From Acidithiobacillus sulfuriphilus (lineage in GTDB: Bacteria; Pseudomonadota; Gammaproteobacteria; Acidithiobacillales; Acidithiobacillaceae), in NCBI RefSeq assembly GCF_003721225.1, contig NZ_RIZI01000164.1, forward strand, positions 1 to 29,042: a DNA stretch of 29,042 nucleotides. Direction: 5' to 3'. The notes below the pieces were generated by a model that did no database searches, was not told the origin of the DNA, and saw only the letters and a list, made by a program, of their open reading frames with translations. How positions within the stretch are numbered: the stretch's first letter is position 1; each line of letters opens with the position of its first letter. This document shows positions 1 to 6,295 of the stretch, one piece after another. The position numbers were made by a program, and so were the translations under genes.

Positions 1-86
1 ATGTTTCATCTCGATAATCCACTTTCCGCCCCCACCCTACGCCTGACTCCATTTCAGAGAGGCGACAACTACCCTGACACCGGGGG
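1..86 (-). mobile_element. End of an insertion sequence (copy 1), with the first codons of its transposase
   Basis: The first 86 bases recur almost unchanged at 985-1070, with only a few substitutions. Both copies stop matching after the same CCGGGGG. Read on the minus strand, the copy begins at that end with CCCCCGGTGTCAGGG and runs into ATG AAA CAT at 9-1. Those codons match the M-K-H start of the transposase fragment in copy 2. The body of the element, if present, therefore lies to the left of the window and is read leftward. The family is not certain; the longer N-terminus in copy 2 resembles OrfA-type helix-turn-helix transposase subunits. Confidence 0.7.
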
Positions 87-403
87 CTCCTGATAACACT
101 CTGGTCTATCTTGACCCACCTTACTATGTGAAAGGTGGAGGGTTGTATGCAAATCACTTCACACACTCTGACCATAAAAATTTGGCTGAGTGTGTGGCTA
201 ACGGGCTTGCTGGCAGTAAATGGATTGTCTCTTACGATAATGTGCCTGAGATCGCTGGCATGTATAGTCGTTTTCAAAAATTTGTTTACGGGCTAAGTTA
301 CAGTGCTCAAGTGCGCTATCAAGGCTCAGAGATCATGTTTTTTTCAGACTCGTTGGACGTCCCTCCAATACCAAAGACCGTTCCAATGTACGCGGCACAA
401 TAG
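87..403 (+). pseudogene. 3' remnant of a D12-class DNA adenine methyltransferase
   Basis: An open frame enters directly from the IS end and reads DNTLVYLDPPYYVKGGGLY, then continues to a stop at 401-403. D-P-P-Y-Y is the catalytic motif IV of N6-adenine methyltransferases. The segments that follow (H-x-D-H, W-I-V-S-Y-D-N, Y-x-G-S-E-I-M-F-F-S) are typical of the C-terminal part of the D12/Dam-like family. The N-terminal half with the SAM-binding F-x-G-x-G motif is missing, cut off by the IS junction at about 87. About 104 residues survive, where intact enzymes have roughly 270. It is therefore not expected to be active. It probably belonged to a phage or restriction-modification region. Confidence 0.75.
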
Positions 404-570
404 ATATACCGTTTCGTCTCATATTAAATGTTGATGATGCTTCTGCAATCACGGATGTCTTTACCGATAGACGCGCAAAACAGACTGATGAAGAGCAAAA
501 GAAATTAAAATATACGACGTTATATCTGCAAATAAATCCTGGCAATCGAGAAATGGTTTCCATAAATTAG
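397..570 (+). pseudogene. C-terminal tail of an unidentified protein
   Basis: A protein-like frame, shifted relative to the methyltransferase, reads GTIDIPFRLILNVDDASAI and continues to a TAG at 568-570. Its composition (alternating hydrophobic and charged residues, ending in Q-I-N-P-G-N-R) looks like genuine coding sequence. No ATG, GTG or TTG in this frame lies nearby. It either lost its start or came from a frameshift after the methyltransferase stop. I do not recognise the family. It sits among gene fragments, so I treat it as a remnant. Confidence 0.35.
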
Positions 571-595
571 ATATATCGGTGGATAAGATCGCGAG

Positions 596-1245
596 ATGAC
601 TGAACCTCAGCAATTCCTTCTACCAAAGCGGAGGCGGCTCCACCCGCATCGACGTGACGCTGGAGGCGGGAACCCTGTGGCTGAATCAGAAGCAGTTGAC
701 TGAGCTATTCGGCAAGGCCAAGGGGACGATCAGCGAGTACATCAAGCACATCTTTGAAGATGGCGAGCTGACTTCGGCGGCAACTGTTCGGTTATTCCAA
801 ACAGTTCAAGGCGAGGGGGGCAGGAAGTGGCCCGTGAGATGGAACACTACAACCTGGACATGATCCTGGCTCTGGGTTTCCGGGTGCGCAGCGCGGTGGG
901 TGTGCGTTTTCGCCGGGGGGCCACGGACAAACTGGAGGGTGGCAACATCTTCTGCAATACAGCGGCCTTACGTTCTGCTGAGTAATGCTTCATCTCGATA
1001 ATCCACTTTCCGCCCCCACTCTACGACTTACTCCATTTCAGAGAGGCGACAACTACCCTGACACCGGGGGACGGCGCATTGCCATGACCATGCGGGATTG
1101 GATCAGCAAGCGGAAGGTTTTTTGACCTTGAACGACCGCGAGATTTGCAAGGTGCGGCAAGGTGTTGGCCGACCAACATTTCGAGTCGGACTTCGACTGC
1201 ATGGTGAAGCAGTTACCCACCAGAACGCCGCGGAAGGGTGATTGA
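596..1245 (+). pseudogene. RhuM-family (virulence/Fic-associated) gene, frameshifted and interrupted by an IS remnant
   Basis: Translating in changing frames recovers the RhuM-type order. First comes R-I-D-V-T-L-E-A-G-T-L-W-L-N-Q-K-Q-L-T-E-L-F with N-I-S-like helix residues and F-E-D-G-E-L (about 612-820). After a frame change near 828 comes EHYNLDMILALGFRVRSAVG up to about 936. The reading is then broken by the IS remnant 937-1070. It resumes with M-R-D-W-I-S-K, changes frame again at about 1113 (FLTLNDREI), and ends with HFESDFD and a TGA at 1243-1245. An ATG at 596 is in a different frame from the main body, implying a further shift near 605. RhuM proteins are about 330 residues and often sit beside restriction or defence genes. 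This copy is clearly dead. Confidence 0.7.
937..1070 (-). mobile_element. Truncated insertion sequence (copy 2): one end plus about 19 codons of transposase
   Basis: Bases 985-1070 repeat the IS end found at 1-86. On the minus strand an ATG at 993 opens MKHYSAERKAAVLQKMLPP, which resembles the N-terminus of OrfA-type helix-turn-helix transposase subunits. The resemblance stops at about 936, where the plus strand is RhuM coding sequence (A-T-D-K-L-E). The remainder of the element, including its other end, has been deleted. RhuM coding sequence resumes exactly after the IS end at 1071, so the element originally inserted into that gene and later lost most of its length. Confidence 0.7.
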
Positions 1246-1280
1246 TGGACTTCCGCATCACCGACACCTTCACCTCCCCA
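1245..1280 (+). pseudogene. 12-codon stub of the gene downstream of RhuM
   Basis: The RhuM stop and this start overlap as TGATG, a typical translational coupling. The stub reads MDFRITDTFTSSP-like residues (M-D-F-R-I-T-D-T-F-T-S-P) and then loses frame and similarity. From memory, M-x-F-R-I-A-D-T-F-T-x-S-L is the opening of proteins with a RelE-like N-terminal domain fused to a UvrD-type helicase. The match is short, so this assignment is tentative. The downstream part has been deleted up to the hicB end. Confidence 0.4.
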
Positions 1281-1319
1281 ACTGCTTGATCGGCTACGCG
1301 CCAAGTTCCGCTTGAAACA

Positions 1320-1742
1320 TTATTTTCCACCAACCTTATCCGCCTCGTTTCGGAGCGTCGCCAAGGCGGCGCGGGCCAGAAAGCCTGAGCGGCTTTCATG
1401 GCGGCTTTTGGCCGCCTCATCAATGCGCCGCAGCACCCGTGCCGGCAGGGTGATATTCACCCGCTCCGCCTTGTCGGAAATGATGGCGGGGTCCACGTCC
1501 ACCACCGCCCAGATCCAGTTCGCGAACTCCGGGTTGGCCTGATGCTCGGCGATGGCTTTGGGTTCCGGGATGCCTCCTCCCGCATCGATCTGCGTCTCCA
1601 GCCACAGCTCAATGCCTTCCCTGGCCATTTCGATGGCTTCGTCCAGGGTGTCCCCGGCCGAGAAACAGCCGGGCAAGTCGGGAACCACTACCCCGTAGGC
1701 GTGGGTCGCATCCCCGGGTTCGATGGCGATAGGGTATCTCAT
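1320..1742 (-). CDS. hicB: HicB-type antitoxin
   Basis: The protein has 140 residues. It should bind and neutralise the HicA RNase and repress the operon. The N-terminal part (about 1-55) has the HicB partial RNase-H-like signature: Y-G-V-V-V-P-D-L-P-G-C-F-S-A-G-D-T followed by E-A-I and an acidic helix. The C-terminal part (about 94-130) has the ribbon-helix-helix pattern R-V-N-I-T-L-P then R-x-S-G-F-L-A-R-A-A, which should bind DNA. Its ATG overlaps the hicA stop by four bases, so the two are co-translated with the toxin first, the usual hicAB order. The gene looks intact, unlike its left-hand neighbours. Stable plasmid or island maintenance, or stress-related growth control, are both plausible roles. 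Confidence 0.9.
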   Translation of the reverse strand: MRYPIAIEPGDATHAYGVVVPDLPGCFSAGDTLDEAIEMAREGIELWLETQIDAGGGIPEPKAIAEHQANPEFANWIWAVVDVDPAIISDKAERVNITLPARVLRRIDEAAKSRHESRSGFLARAALATLRNEADKVGGK

Positions 1743-1936
1743 TTGCAGTTGACCTCCTTGAGTCCGGCCTGCTTCAAGAGTTTATGAAGTAAACCTGGGC
1801 CTAGATCCTCGCGTGGATGCGGTACGGAAATATGCCCGGGCCGATCAGGATGGACATAGACGTGATGCGAGCCTTTCGTGCCCCGGCGCAGCCATCCCGC
1901 CTTTTCCAGACATTTGATCAGTTCGGCGCTTGTCAT
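1739..1936 (-). CDS. hicA: HicA-type mRNA interferase toxin
   Basis: The protein has 65 residues, close to the usual HicA length. HicA toxins have a double-stranded-RNA-binding-like fold and cleave mRNA; a conserved histidine is required. Here the motif G-W-x5-G-T-K-G-S-H-H-V-Y (about 14-27) carries that histidine, followed by H-I-S-V-P-H and the C-terminal helix L-L-H-K-L-L-K-Q-A-G-L. I chose the ATG at 1936 because M-T-S-A-E-L-I-K matches the normal family start. A further in-frame ATG at 1954 would add six residues. The gene is the first of a two-gene operon with hicB. A palindrome lies directly upstream of the start. Confidence 0.9.
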   Translation of the reverse strand: MTSAELIKCLEKAGWLRRGTKGSHHVYVHPDRPGHISVPHPREDLGPGLLHKLLKQAGLKEVNCK

Positions 1937-1938
1937 GG

Positions 1939-1953
1939 TGTGTAGTATACACA
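1939..1953. promoter_or_regulatory. Candidate HicAB operator and -10 element
   Basis: TGTGTA-GTA-TACACA is a perfect inverted repeat with 6-base arms and a 3-base centre, ending two bases upstream of the hicA ATG. On the minus strand it contains TATACT, a good -10 hexamer. HicB proteins with a ribbon-helix-helix domain bind short palindromes over their own promoter. If this TATACT is used, transcription would start at or next to the ATG, giving a leaderless hicA mRNA. No convincing -35 is visible. Confidence 0.45.
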
Positions 1954-2066
1954 TAATACGCTGCCATCCGGCTATCGGAGATGGCCCAGGTCCTATTGAC
2001 ACGGGCCGGAATTACCGTTACAAGGTCGCCAGTGTTTTTACGCAGGAGGCAGTAGCTTGGACAGTC

Positions 2067-2205
2067 ACCCTAGATGGCCCCTCGGGGGCAGCTCAGGGTC
2101 CGTTGATCGGTACGGATTGGTCTAGCTTCGGCCTGCCACCGTCCGGTCCTCGGACGGTGTGAATTTTCCATGAATTTCGCATATTGAGTTCCGCCCTTGG
2201 GCGGA
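2067..2205 (+). promoter_or_regulatory. Hairpin-rich leader before the Nramp-related gene
   Basis: Three strong inverted repeats lie in the untranslated stretch before the transporter. The first is GCCCC-TC-GGGGC (2077-2088), extended by ACCCT/AGGGT at 2067-2071 and 2095-2099. The second is a perfect 9-bp stem, CACCGTCCG/CGGACGGTG, with a 5-base loop (2137-2159), followed by a short T run. The third is TCCGCCC/GGGCGGA (2190-2205). The spacing and stem quality suggest a folded 5' leader or an attenuator. I could not match it confidently to the yybP-ykoY manganese or ykoK magnesium riboswitch consensus. Confidence 0.35.
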
Positions 2206-2258
2206 GATGACCGGTGTTTGTCCTGGTCTGCCTTCCTTTGGCTTGGGGAGGGAAAACT

Positions 2259-3638
2259 ATGGCAACGATGATGAAGACGGATGCCTCGGCGGCCGAGGTG
2301 CTGGCCGGGCTGCCGGAGGAAGATCGGCAGCGGGCCGCGGATCGCTGGCGGGTGCATCGCCTGCGGGAAGAAGTGGCGGCGCGGCCGTCCCTGTGGAAGC
2401 GCTTGGGCCTCTTGCTGACCCTGGTGGGGCCGGGCATTTTGGTGATGGTGGCGGACAACGATGCCGGTGGGGTGATTACCTACGCCCAGACGGGGGCGAC
2501 CTACGGGATCGGTTTTTTCATCCCCTTCCTGCTCCTGATGATCCCGGTGGCCTATGTGGTGCAGGAGATGACGGTGCGCCTCGGGGCGGTGACGGGGCGG
2601 GGTCATGCGGAGATGATCTGGGGCCGTTACGGGGCCTTCTGGGGGGCCTTTTCCCTCTTTGACCTGGTGGTGGCCAATATCCTGACCCTGGTGACGGAGT
2701 TCATCGGCATTACGGTGGGGATGAAGGTCTTTGGCGTTGCGCCCATCTGGAGCGCCGTAGGGGGCTTTGTCCTGGTCGCCGGGGTGCTGCTCTTTCTGCG
2801 CTATACCACCTGGGAGCGGGTGGCGCTGTGGATTGCGGCGGGGAATCTGGTCTTTGTGCCCCTGGCCATTGCCGCCCATCCCCACTGGGGGCAGGTGGCG
2901 GCGGCCCTGGGGAGCTGGCAGATCCCGGCGGGTGTGGCCGTGGGCGGCTTTCTGTATGTGATCCTGGCCAACCTGGGCACGACCATTGCGCCGTGGATGC
3001 TCTTTTTCCAGCAGTCCAGCGTGGTGGACAAGGGCCTGACGGTGCGGGACATCCGCGCCGGGCAGATTGATACGGCCTTGGGCGCCGTCATGATGGGGGT
3101 GGTGGCCATTGCCCTGGTGGTCCTGACCGGGACCTGGGTCTATGGGACGCCGGGGGCGGCGGATTTTGGGGTGCATCGCATCATGGCGGCGCTGGCGCAG
3201 AGCCCCATCGGTTCGGTGGGGACGGCCTTGTTTGCCCTGGGGCTGGTGGAGGCCGGGCTGATTGCCGCCATTGCCATTACGGCCAGCACGTCCTGGGCCG
3301 TGGGGGAGGCCCTGAAGCTGCCGCGCAGCATCAACCTGCCCCCGCAACGGGCCTTGCCCTTTTATCTCTCGGGCTTGATGGGCACGGCGCTGGCGGCGGT
3401 GGTGGTGCTCATTCCCAACGCGCCCCTGGGTTTTCTCAACCTGACGGTGCAGGTGGTGGCGTCCATCTTCATGCCGGCGGCCATGCTCTTTCTGCTCATG
3501 CTGCTCAATGATCCGGAGATCATGGGGGCCCATGTCAATCGGCCGTGGCAGAACATGGCCGCCTTCGCCATCGTGGCGATGCTGATCGTGGCCAACGGCT
3601 TTTATGGGGTGAGCGTGGTGTTTCCGCACTTGCTCTAG
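2259..3638 (+). CDS. Nramp-related divalent metal transporter
   Basis: This is a 459-residue inner-membrane protein with about eleven hydrophobic segments and a short polar N-terminus. After R-P-S-L-W-K-R it shows the Nramp-type first helix, GPGILVMVADNDAGGV, and a sixth-helix region N-L-G-T-T-I-A-P-W-M-L-F-F-Q-Q-S. Classical Nramp Mn/Fe transporters carry D-P-G-N in helix 1 and M-P-H in helix 6. Here these read D-N-D-A-G-G and A-P-W, so the protein belongs to a divergent Nramp-related branch. Some members of that branch move Mg2+ or Mn2+, but the substrate here is not predictable. The ATG at 2259 is preferred over an upstream in-frame start because GGGGAGGG lies about seven bases before it. 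The upstream leader is rich in hairpins. Confidence 0.85.
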   Translation: MATMMKTDASAAEVLAGLPEEDRQRAADRWRVHRLREEVAARPSLWKRLGLLLTLVGPGILVMVADNDAGGVITYAQTGATYGIGFFIPFLLLMIPVAYVVQEMTVRLGAVTGRGHAEMIWGRYGAFWGAFSLFDLVVANILTLVTEFIGITVGMKVFGVAPIWSAVGGFVLVAGVLLFLRYTTWERVALWIAAGNLVFVPLAIAAHPHWGQVAAALGSWQIPAGVAVGGFLYVILANLGTTIAPWMLFFQQSSVVDKGLTVRDIRAGQIDTALGAVMMGVVAIALVVLTGTWVYGTPGAADFGVHRIMAALAQSPIGSVGTALFALGLVEAGLIAAIAITASTSWAVGEALKLPRSINLPPQRALPFYLSGLMGTALAAVVVLIPNAPLGFLNLTVQVVASIFMPAAMLFLLMLLNDPEIMGAHVNRPWQNMAAFAIVAMLIVANGFYGVSVVFPHLL

Positions 3639-3699
3639 CCTGGGCTGGGAAATGATCCTTGGGCGTGGGTGGCTTTATGGAGAATGATGAGGGGGACTT

Positions 3700-3909
3700 A
3701 TGAACGGGTTCGAGGGAATGAATGAGGCGCAGCGGCGGGAGGCGGAGGCCTTTGCCGTGTTCTGGGATCGGGAAGGGGTGCGGGAACTGGCGCCCTTGCG
3801 GCGGGCACCCATCAAGGGCTGGGTTCAGTGGGCCTTTTGGGGGCTGCGGGCCTATATCGTGGTCATGCTGGTCTTGGTAACCATCGGTTTTACCCGCGGG
3901 ATGCACTGA
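3700..3909 (+). CDS. Small single-helix membrane protein, function unknown
   Basis: The protein has 69 residues and a GGGGG ribosome-binding site six bases before its ATG. The first 40 residues are charged (E-A-Q-R-R-E-A-E-A, F-W-D-R-E-G-V-R-E). One hydrophobic helix follows (about 42-65: W-V-Q-W-A-F-W-G-L-R-A-Y-I-V-V-M-L-V), with an R-G-M-H tail. It starts 61 bases after the Nramp-related gene and is probably co-transcribed with it. Its codon use matches the flanking GC-rich genes. I recognise no family. An accessory role for the adjacent transporter is possible but unsupported. Confidence 0.7.
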   Translation: MNGFEGMNEAQRREAEAFAVFWDREGVRELAPLRRAPIKGWVQWAFWGLRAYIVVMLVLVTIGFTRGMH

Positions 3910-4067
3910 GGTGACGCTGGCGCCGCCGGGGTGATCCTGGCCTGGGAGGAATGCGCAGGGTCTGCCTTTGGGCCATAGGCAAATGGCATTTCGGGAAATC
4001 ATGGTGCTGCCAGGCGCTGGGTCTTCTCCCGGCAAGGGTGGCGAGCGACTGGAGGAAAGGGGGTGGC

Positions 4068-5354
4068 ATGGCGGCGGGAGGCAAGCCGGAGACTTTGCGG
4101 CGGATGCAGGGCAGGGCGCTGGCCCTGTTGGCGCTGGCGGTGCTGCTGTTTGGCGTGGCCCTCTGGCACGGCCAGGAAGGCCCTTGGGCCTGGGTGGGGG
4201 CTTTTGCTGAGGCGGCCATTGTGGGCGCCTTGGCCGACTGGTTTGCCGTGGTGGCCCTTTTCCGCCATCCCCTCGGTCTGCCCATACCCCATACCGCCAT
4301 CATTCCCCGCAACAAGGCGCGCATTGCCGGCAAGCTGGCGGCCTTCGTGCGCGATCAGTTTTTGGAGACGGAGGCCATCGTCGGCCTGGTGCGCCGGCTG
4401 AATCCGGCAGGCACGGTGGCGGTCTGGCTGCAAAAAAAGGAAAATGCCGAACTGCTCGGGCGACACCTGCTGGTGGTGGTGCAGGAGGCCCTGCATTTCG
4501 TGGACGATATCCGGGTGCGCGATGCGTTGCGGGAGACCTTGCGGCGGCAGTTGGGACAGATCAACCTGGCGCAGATGGCGGGCCAGATCCTCGATACCCT
4601 GACCCGGGAGCACCGTCATCAGGAGCTCCTGGAGGATGGCATTCAGCGCCTCAGCCGCTGGCTGGATCAGGGCGAAACCCAGCAGGATATTGCGGAGACG
4701 CTCCGGGAGGTATTGAAAAGGGCCTATCCGACCCTTTTCGCGTGGATGGGTGCGGTGGTCGATCCAGCCGTCCTTTGCCAGAATCTGGCGGAGAATCTGG
4801 TCTCCGCCAGCAATAAGCTCTTGCAGGAGATTGCCGCCGATCCGGAGCATCCGCGCCGTCAGGCCTTTGCTGCCTGGGTGGATGATTTTATCCAGCGGCT
4901 GAAACACGACCCCCGTTTCCAGGAGCGTGCCGAGCGCTGGAAAGGGGAGATTCTGGATCATCCCGCTCTGCACGATTATGTCAACGGCCTGTGGGCCGAT
5001 TTGCAGGGCTGGTTGGCAGCGGATCTGGAGCGTCCCGATTCCCGGATCCATCAACGGCTGGTGGCCGGCGCCGGGGGCTTGGGCGCTTTCCTCGCCGAGC
5101 ATGAGCCCCTGCGCGCCGCCATCAACGAACATCTGGAACAGGGGGTGCGACGCCTGGCCGAGCCGCTGCGCGACGGTGCGGCGCGGCACATTGCCGACAC
5201 CATCCACGCCTGGCGGGACGAGGATCTGGTGCGGCAGATGGAATGGAGCGTGGGTACCGACCTGCAATACATCCGCATCAACGGCACCCTCGTGGGTGGC
5301 TTGATTGGACTGGGCATCCACGCCACAGTGCTGGCCGCGGCCTTTCTACGCTAG
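4068..5354 (+). CDS. DUF445 (YjiN-like) membrane protein
   Basis: The protein has 428 residues. The ATG at 4068 follows GGAGGAAAGGGGG; an upstream in-frame ATG at 3951 has no such site. The layout is that of DUF445. There is an N-terminal helix (about 17-33), then the diagnostic segment E-A-A-I-V-G-A-L-A-D-W-F-A-V-V-A-L-F-R-H-P, and I-P-H-T-A-I-I-P-x-N-K-x-R-I-x-x-x-L. A long, mostly helical soluble region follows, and the protein ends with a C-terminal hydrophobic G-G-L-I-G-L-G-I-H-A-T-V-L. The biochemical role of the family is not established; a membrane-anchored envelope protein is the safest description. Its start lies 158 bases after the preceding small gene. Confidence 0.85.
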   Translation: MAAGGKPETLRRMQGRALALLALAVLLFGVALWHGQEGPWAWVGAFAEAAIVGALADWFAVVALFRHPLGLPIPHTAIIPRNKARIAGKLAAFVRDQFLETEAIVGLVRRLNPAGTVAVWLQKKENAELLGRHLLVVVQEALHFVDDIRVRDALRETLRRQLGQINLAQMAGQILDTLTREHRHQELLEDGIQRLSRWLDQGETQQDIAETLREVLKRAYPTLFAWMGAVVDPAVLCQNLAENLVSASNKLLQEIAADPEHPRRQAFAAWVDDFIQRLKHDPRFQERAERWKGEILDHPALHDYVNGLWADLQGWLAADLERPDSRIHQRLVAGAGGLGAFLAEHEPLRAAINEHLEQGVRRLAEPLRDGAARHIADTIHAWRDEDLVRQMEWSVGTDLQYIRINGTLVGGLIGLGIHATVLAAAFLR

Positions 5355-5359
5355 GCTGG

Positions 5360-5863
5360 ATGATGGAAATGCGTTTTCTTTGTGACGAAATGCTGCATGG
5401 TCTCGGCCGCTGGCTGCGAGCGGCAGGCTATGATAGCCGCATCGCCGGGATGGGTACTGCGGATGCCGATCTATTGCGTCAGGCCCTGAGCGAAGGGCGT
5501 CTCCTGCTGAGCCGGGATCGTAAACTCCTGGAGTATCGTGGTGCTGGGCGCGCGGTACTATGGCTGGAGGCGAACGACTTGGAGGGTTGCGCCATGGAAC
5601 TATGCCATCGGGTCGAACTGAACTGGCTCTACCGGCCTTTCAGCCGTTGCCTCCAGTGCAACACCCCGCTGCGTTCCACCTCGGCCGCAGTCTGGCCGGA
5701 TCTTCCGGACACGGTTCGGGCATCGGGAATGGTTTTATGGTGCTGCCCCGTTTGTCGGAAGGTCTATTGGGAAGGCAGCCATGTCACCCGGATGCGCGCT
5801 CGCCTCCAGGAATGGCAGCGCCGATGTCGCGGCGAGGGTCCCGTACCGGGGCCCGCGGGTTGA
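5360..5863 (+). CDS. Mut7-C RNase-like domain protein with zinc ribbon
   Basis: The protein has about 167 residues. The N-terminus R-F-L-C-D-E-M-L-H-G-L-G-R-W-L-R-A-A-G-Y-D matches the Mut7-C PIN-like domain, whose first aspartate helps bind metal. It continues with D-A-D-L-L-R-Q-A and L-L-S-R-D-R-K-L. The C-terminal half carries C-L-Q-C-N (about 113-116) and C-C-P-V-C-R-K-V-Y-W-E-G-S-H, a four-cysteine zinc ribbon followed by the family's W-x-G-S-H signature. Such proteins are predicted RNases, with substrates unknown. Two adjacent ATGs (5360 and 5363) can serve as the start. It begins five bases after the DUF445 stop, so the two genes are likely one transcript. Confidence 0.85.
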   Translation: MMEMRFLCDEMLHGLGRWLRAAGYDSRIAGMGTADADLLRQALSEGRLLLSRDRKLLEYRGAGRAVLWLEANDLEGCAMELCHRVELNWLYRPFSRCLQCNTPLRSTSAAVWPDLPDTVRASGMVLWCCPVCRKVYWEGSHVTRMRARLQEWQRRCRGEGPVPGPAG

Positions 5864-5879
5864 GCATGGGACTTTGCAA

Positions 5880-6041
5880 ATTGTCCCGGATGTCCTGTTT
5901 TGTGGGTGCCGTGCGTCCTGCTTTGCCTGCGGAGAGCTTCATGCACCCTTCGCCGCCGTATTCCACCAGCTTATAGGCGCAGTCGAGGGCGGGGGCGTCT
6001 GCAGAGGCATCCATCCGGGTGCCAACGCCATCGAAGGGGGC
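5880..6041 (-). pseudogene. Internal fragment of nicotinate phosphoribosyltransferase
   Basis: On the minus strand about 53 residues read F-D-G-V-G-T-R-M-D-A-S-A-D-A-P-A-L-D, then C-A-Y-K-L-V-E-Y-G-G and M-K-L-S-A-G-K-A. This is the well-conserved G-V-G-T-R ... A-P-A-L-D-x-V-Y-K-L-V-E-Y ... K-L-S-x-G-K region of PncB-type nicotinate phosphoribosyltransferases (NAD salvage). The remainder of the roughly 400-residue enzyme is absent on both sides. It is a relic, antisense to the surrounding genes, at the junction between the GC-rich left block and the pigment cluster. No other gene is evident in 5864-6245. Confidence 0.65.
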
Positions 6042-6245
6042 CATGCGGGCGCGGATGCGGCGGCGCTCCCCTACATGATGGCCGCCTTGAGCGCCACGCC
6101 AGGTCCCCGTGCGGTCAAGCATGTTCCGATCCGATTTGCTACGGAACCATCCGGCATGCCACACTTTCACCGGCAAGCAGGGCTCCTGATGGCCGGGCGA
6201 TCACGGCACCAGCGGCGAAGCGAGGTATCCTGGAGGTGGCTTCTC

Positions 6246-6293
6246 ATGGAATATGGTCCGTTCCTGATGGCATTGAAGCGGAAGGTTCTGTAA
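6246..6293 (+). CDS. Possible 15-residue leader peptide before the deacetylase
   Basis: GGAGG at 6232-6236 stands nine bases before an ATG that opens MEYGPFLMALKRKVL and stops with TAA at 6291-6293, two bases before the deacetylase ATG. A strong ribosome-binding site on such a short frame immediately upstream suggests translational coupling. It could also be the surviving tail of a decayed gene, since the same frame stays open further upstream. There is no similarity by which to judge it. Confidence 0.3.
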   Translation: MEYGPFLMALKRKVL

Positions 6294-6295
6294 TC

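Noticed and set aside
2041..2160. A yybP-ykoY manganese riboswitch suggested by GGAGGCAGTAGC
   Set aside because: The conserved 3' elements of that class were not found, so only a generic structured leader is reported.
2070..3629. A 519-codon minus-strand frame opposite the Nramp-related gene
   Set aside because: Its translation is rich in His, Arg, Gln and Pro with no family likeness, which is what antisense reading of a GC-rich hydrophobic gene produces.
3999..5321. A 440-codon minus-strand frame opposite the DUF445 gene
   Set aside because: It is a shadow: no motifs, no ribosome-binding site, and the opposite strand carries a clear DUF445 protein.
5781..6293. A 170-codon plus-strand frame between Mut7-C and the deacetylase
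   Set aside because: It overlaps the Mut7-C end in another frame and is antisense to the pncB relic. Only its last 16 codons have a ribosome-binding site, and these are listed separately.
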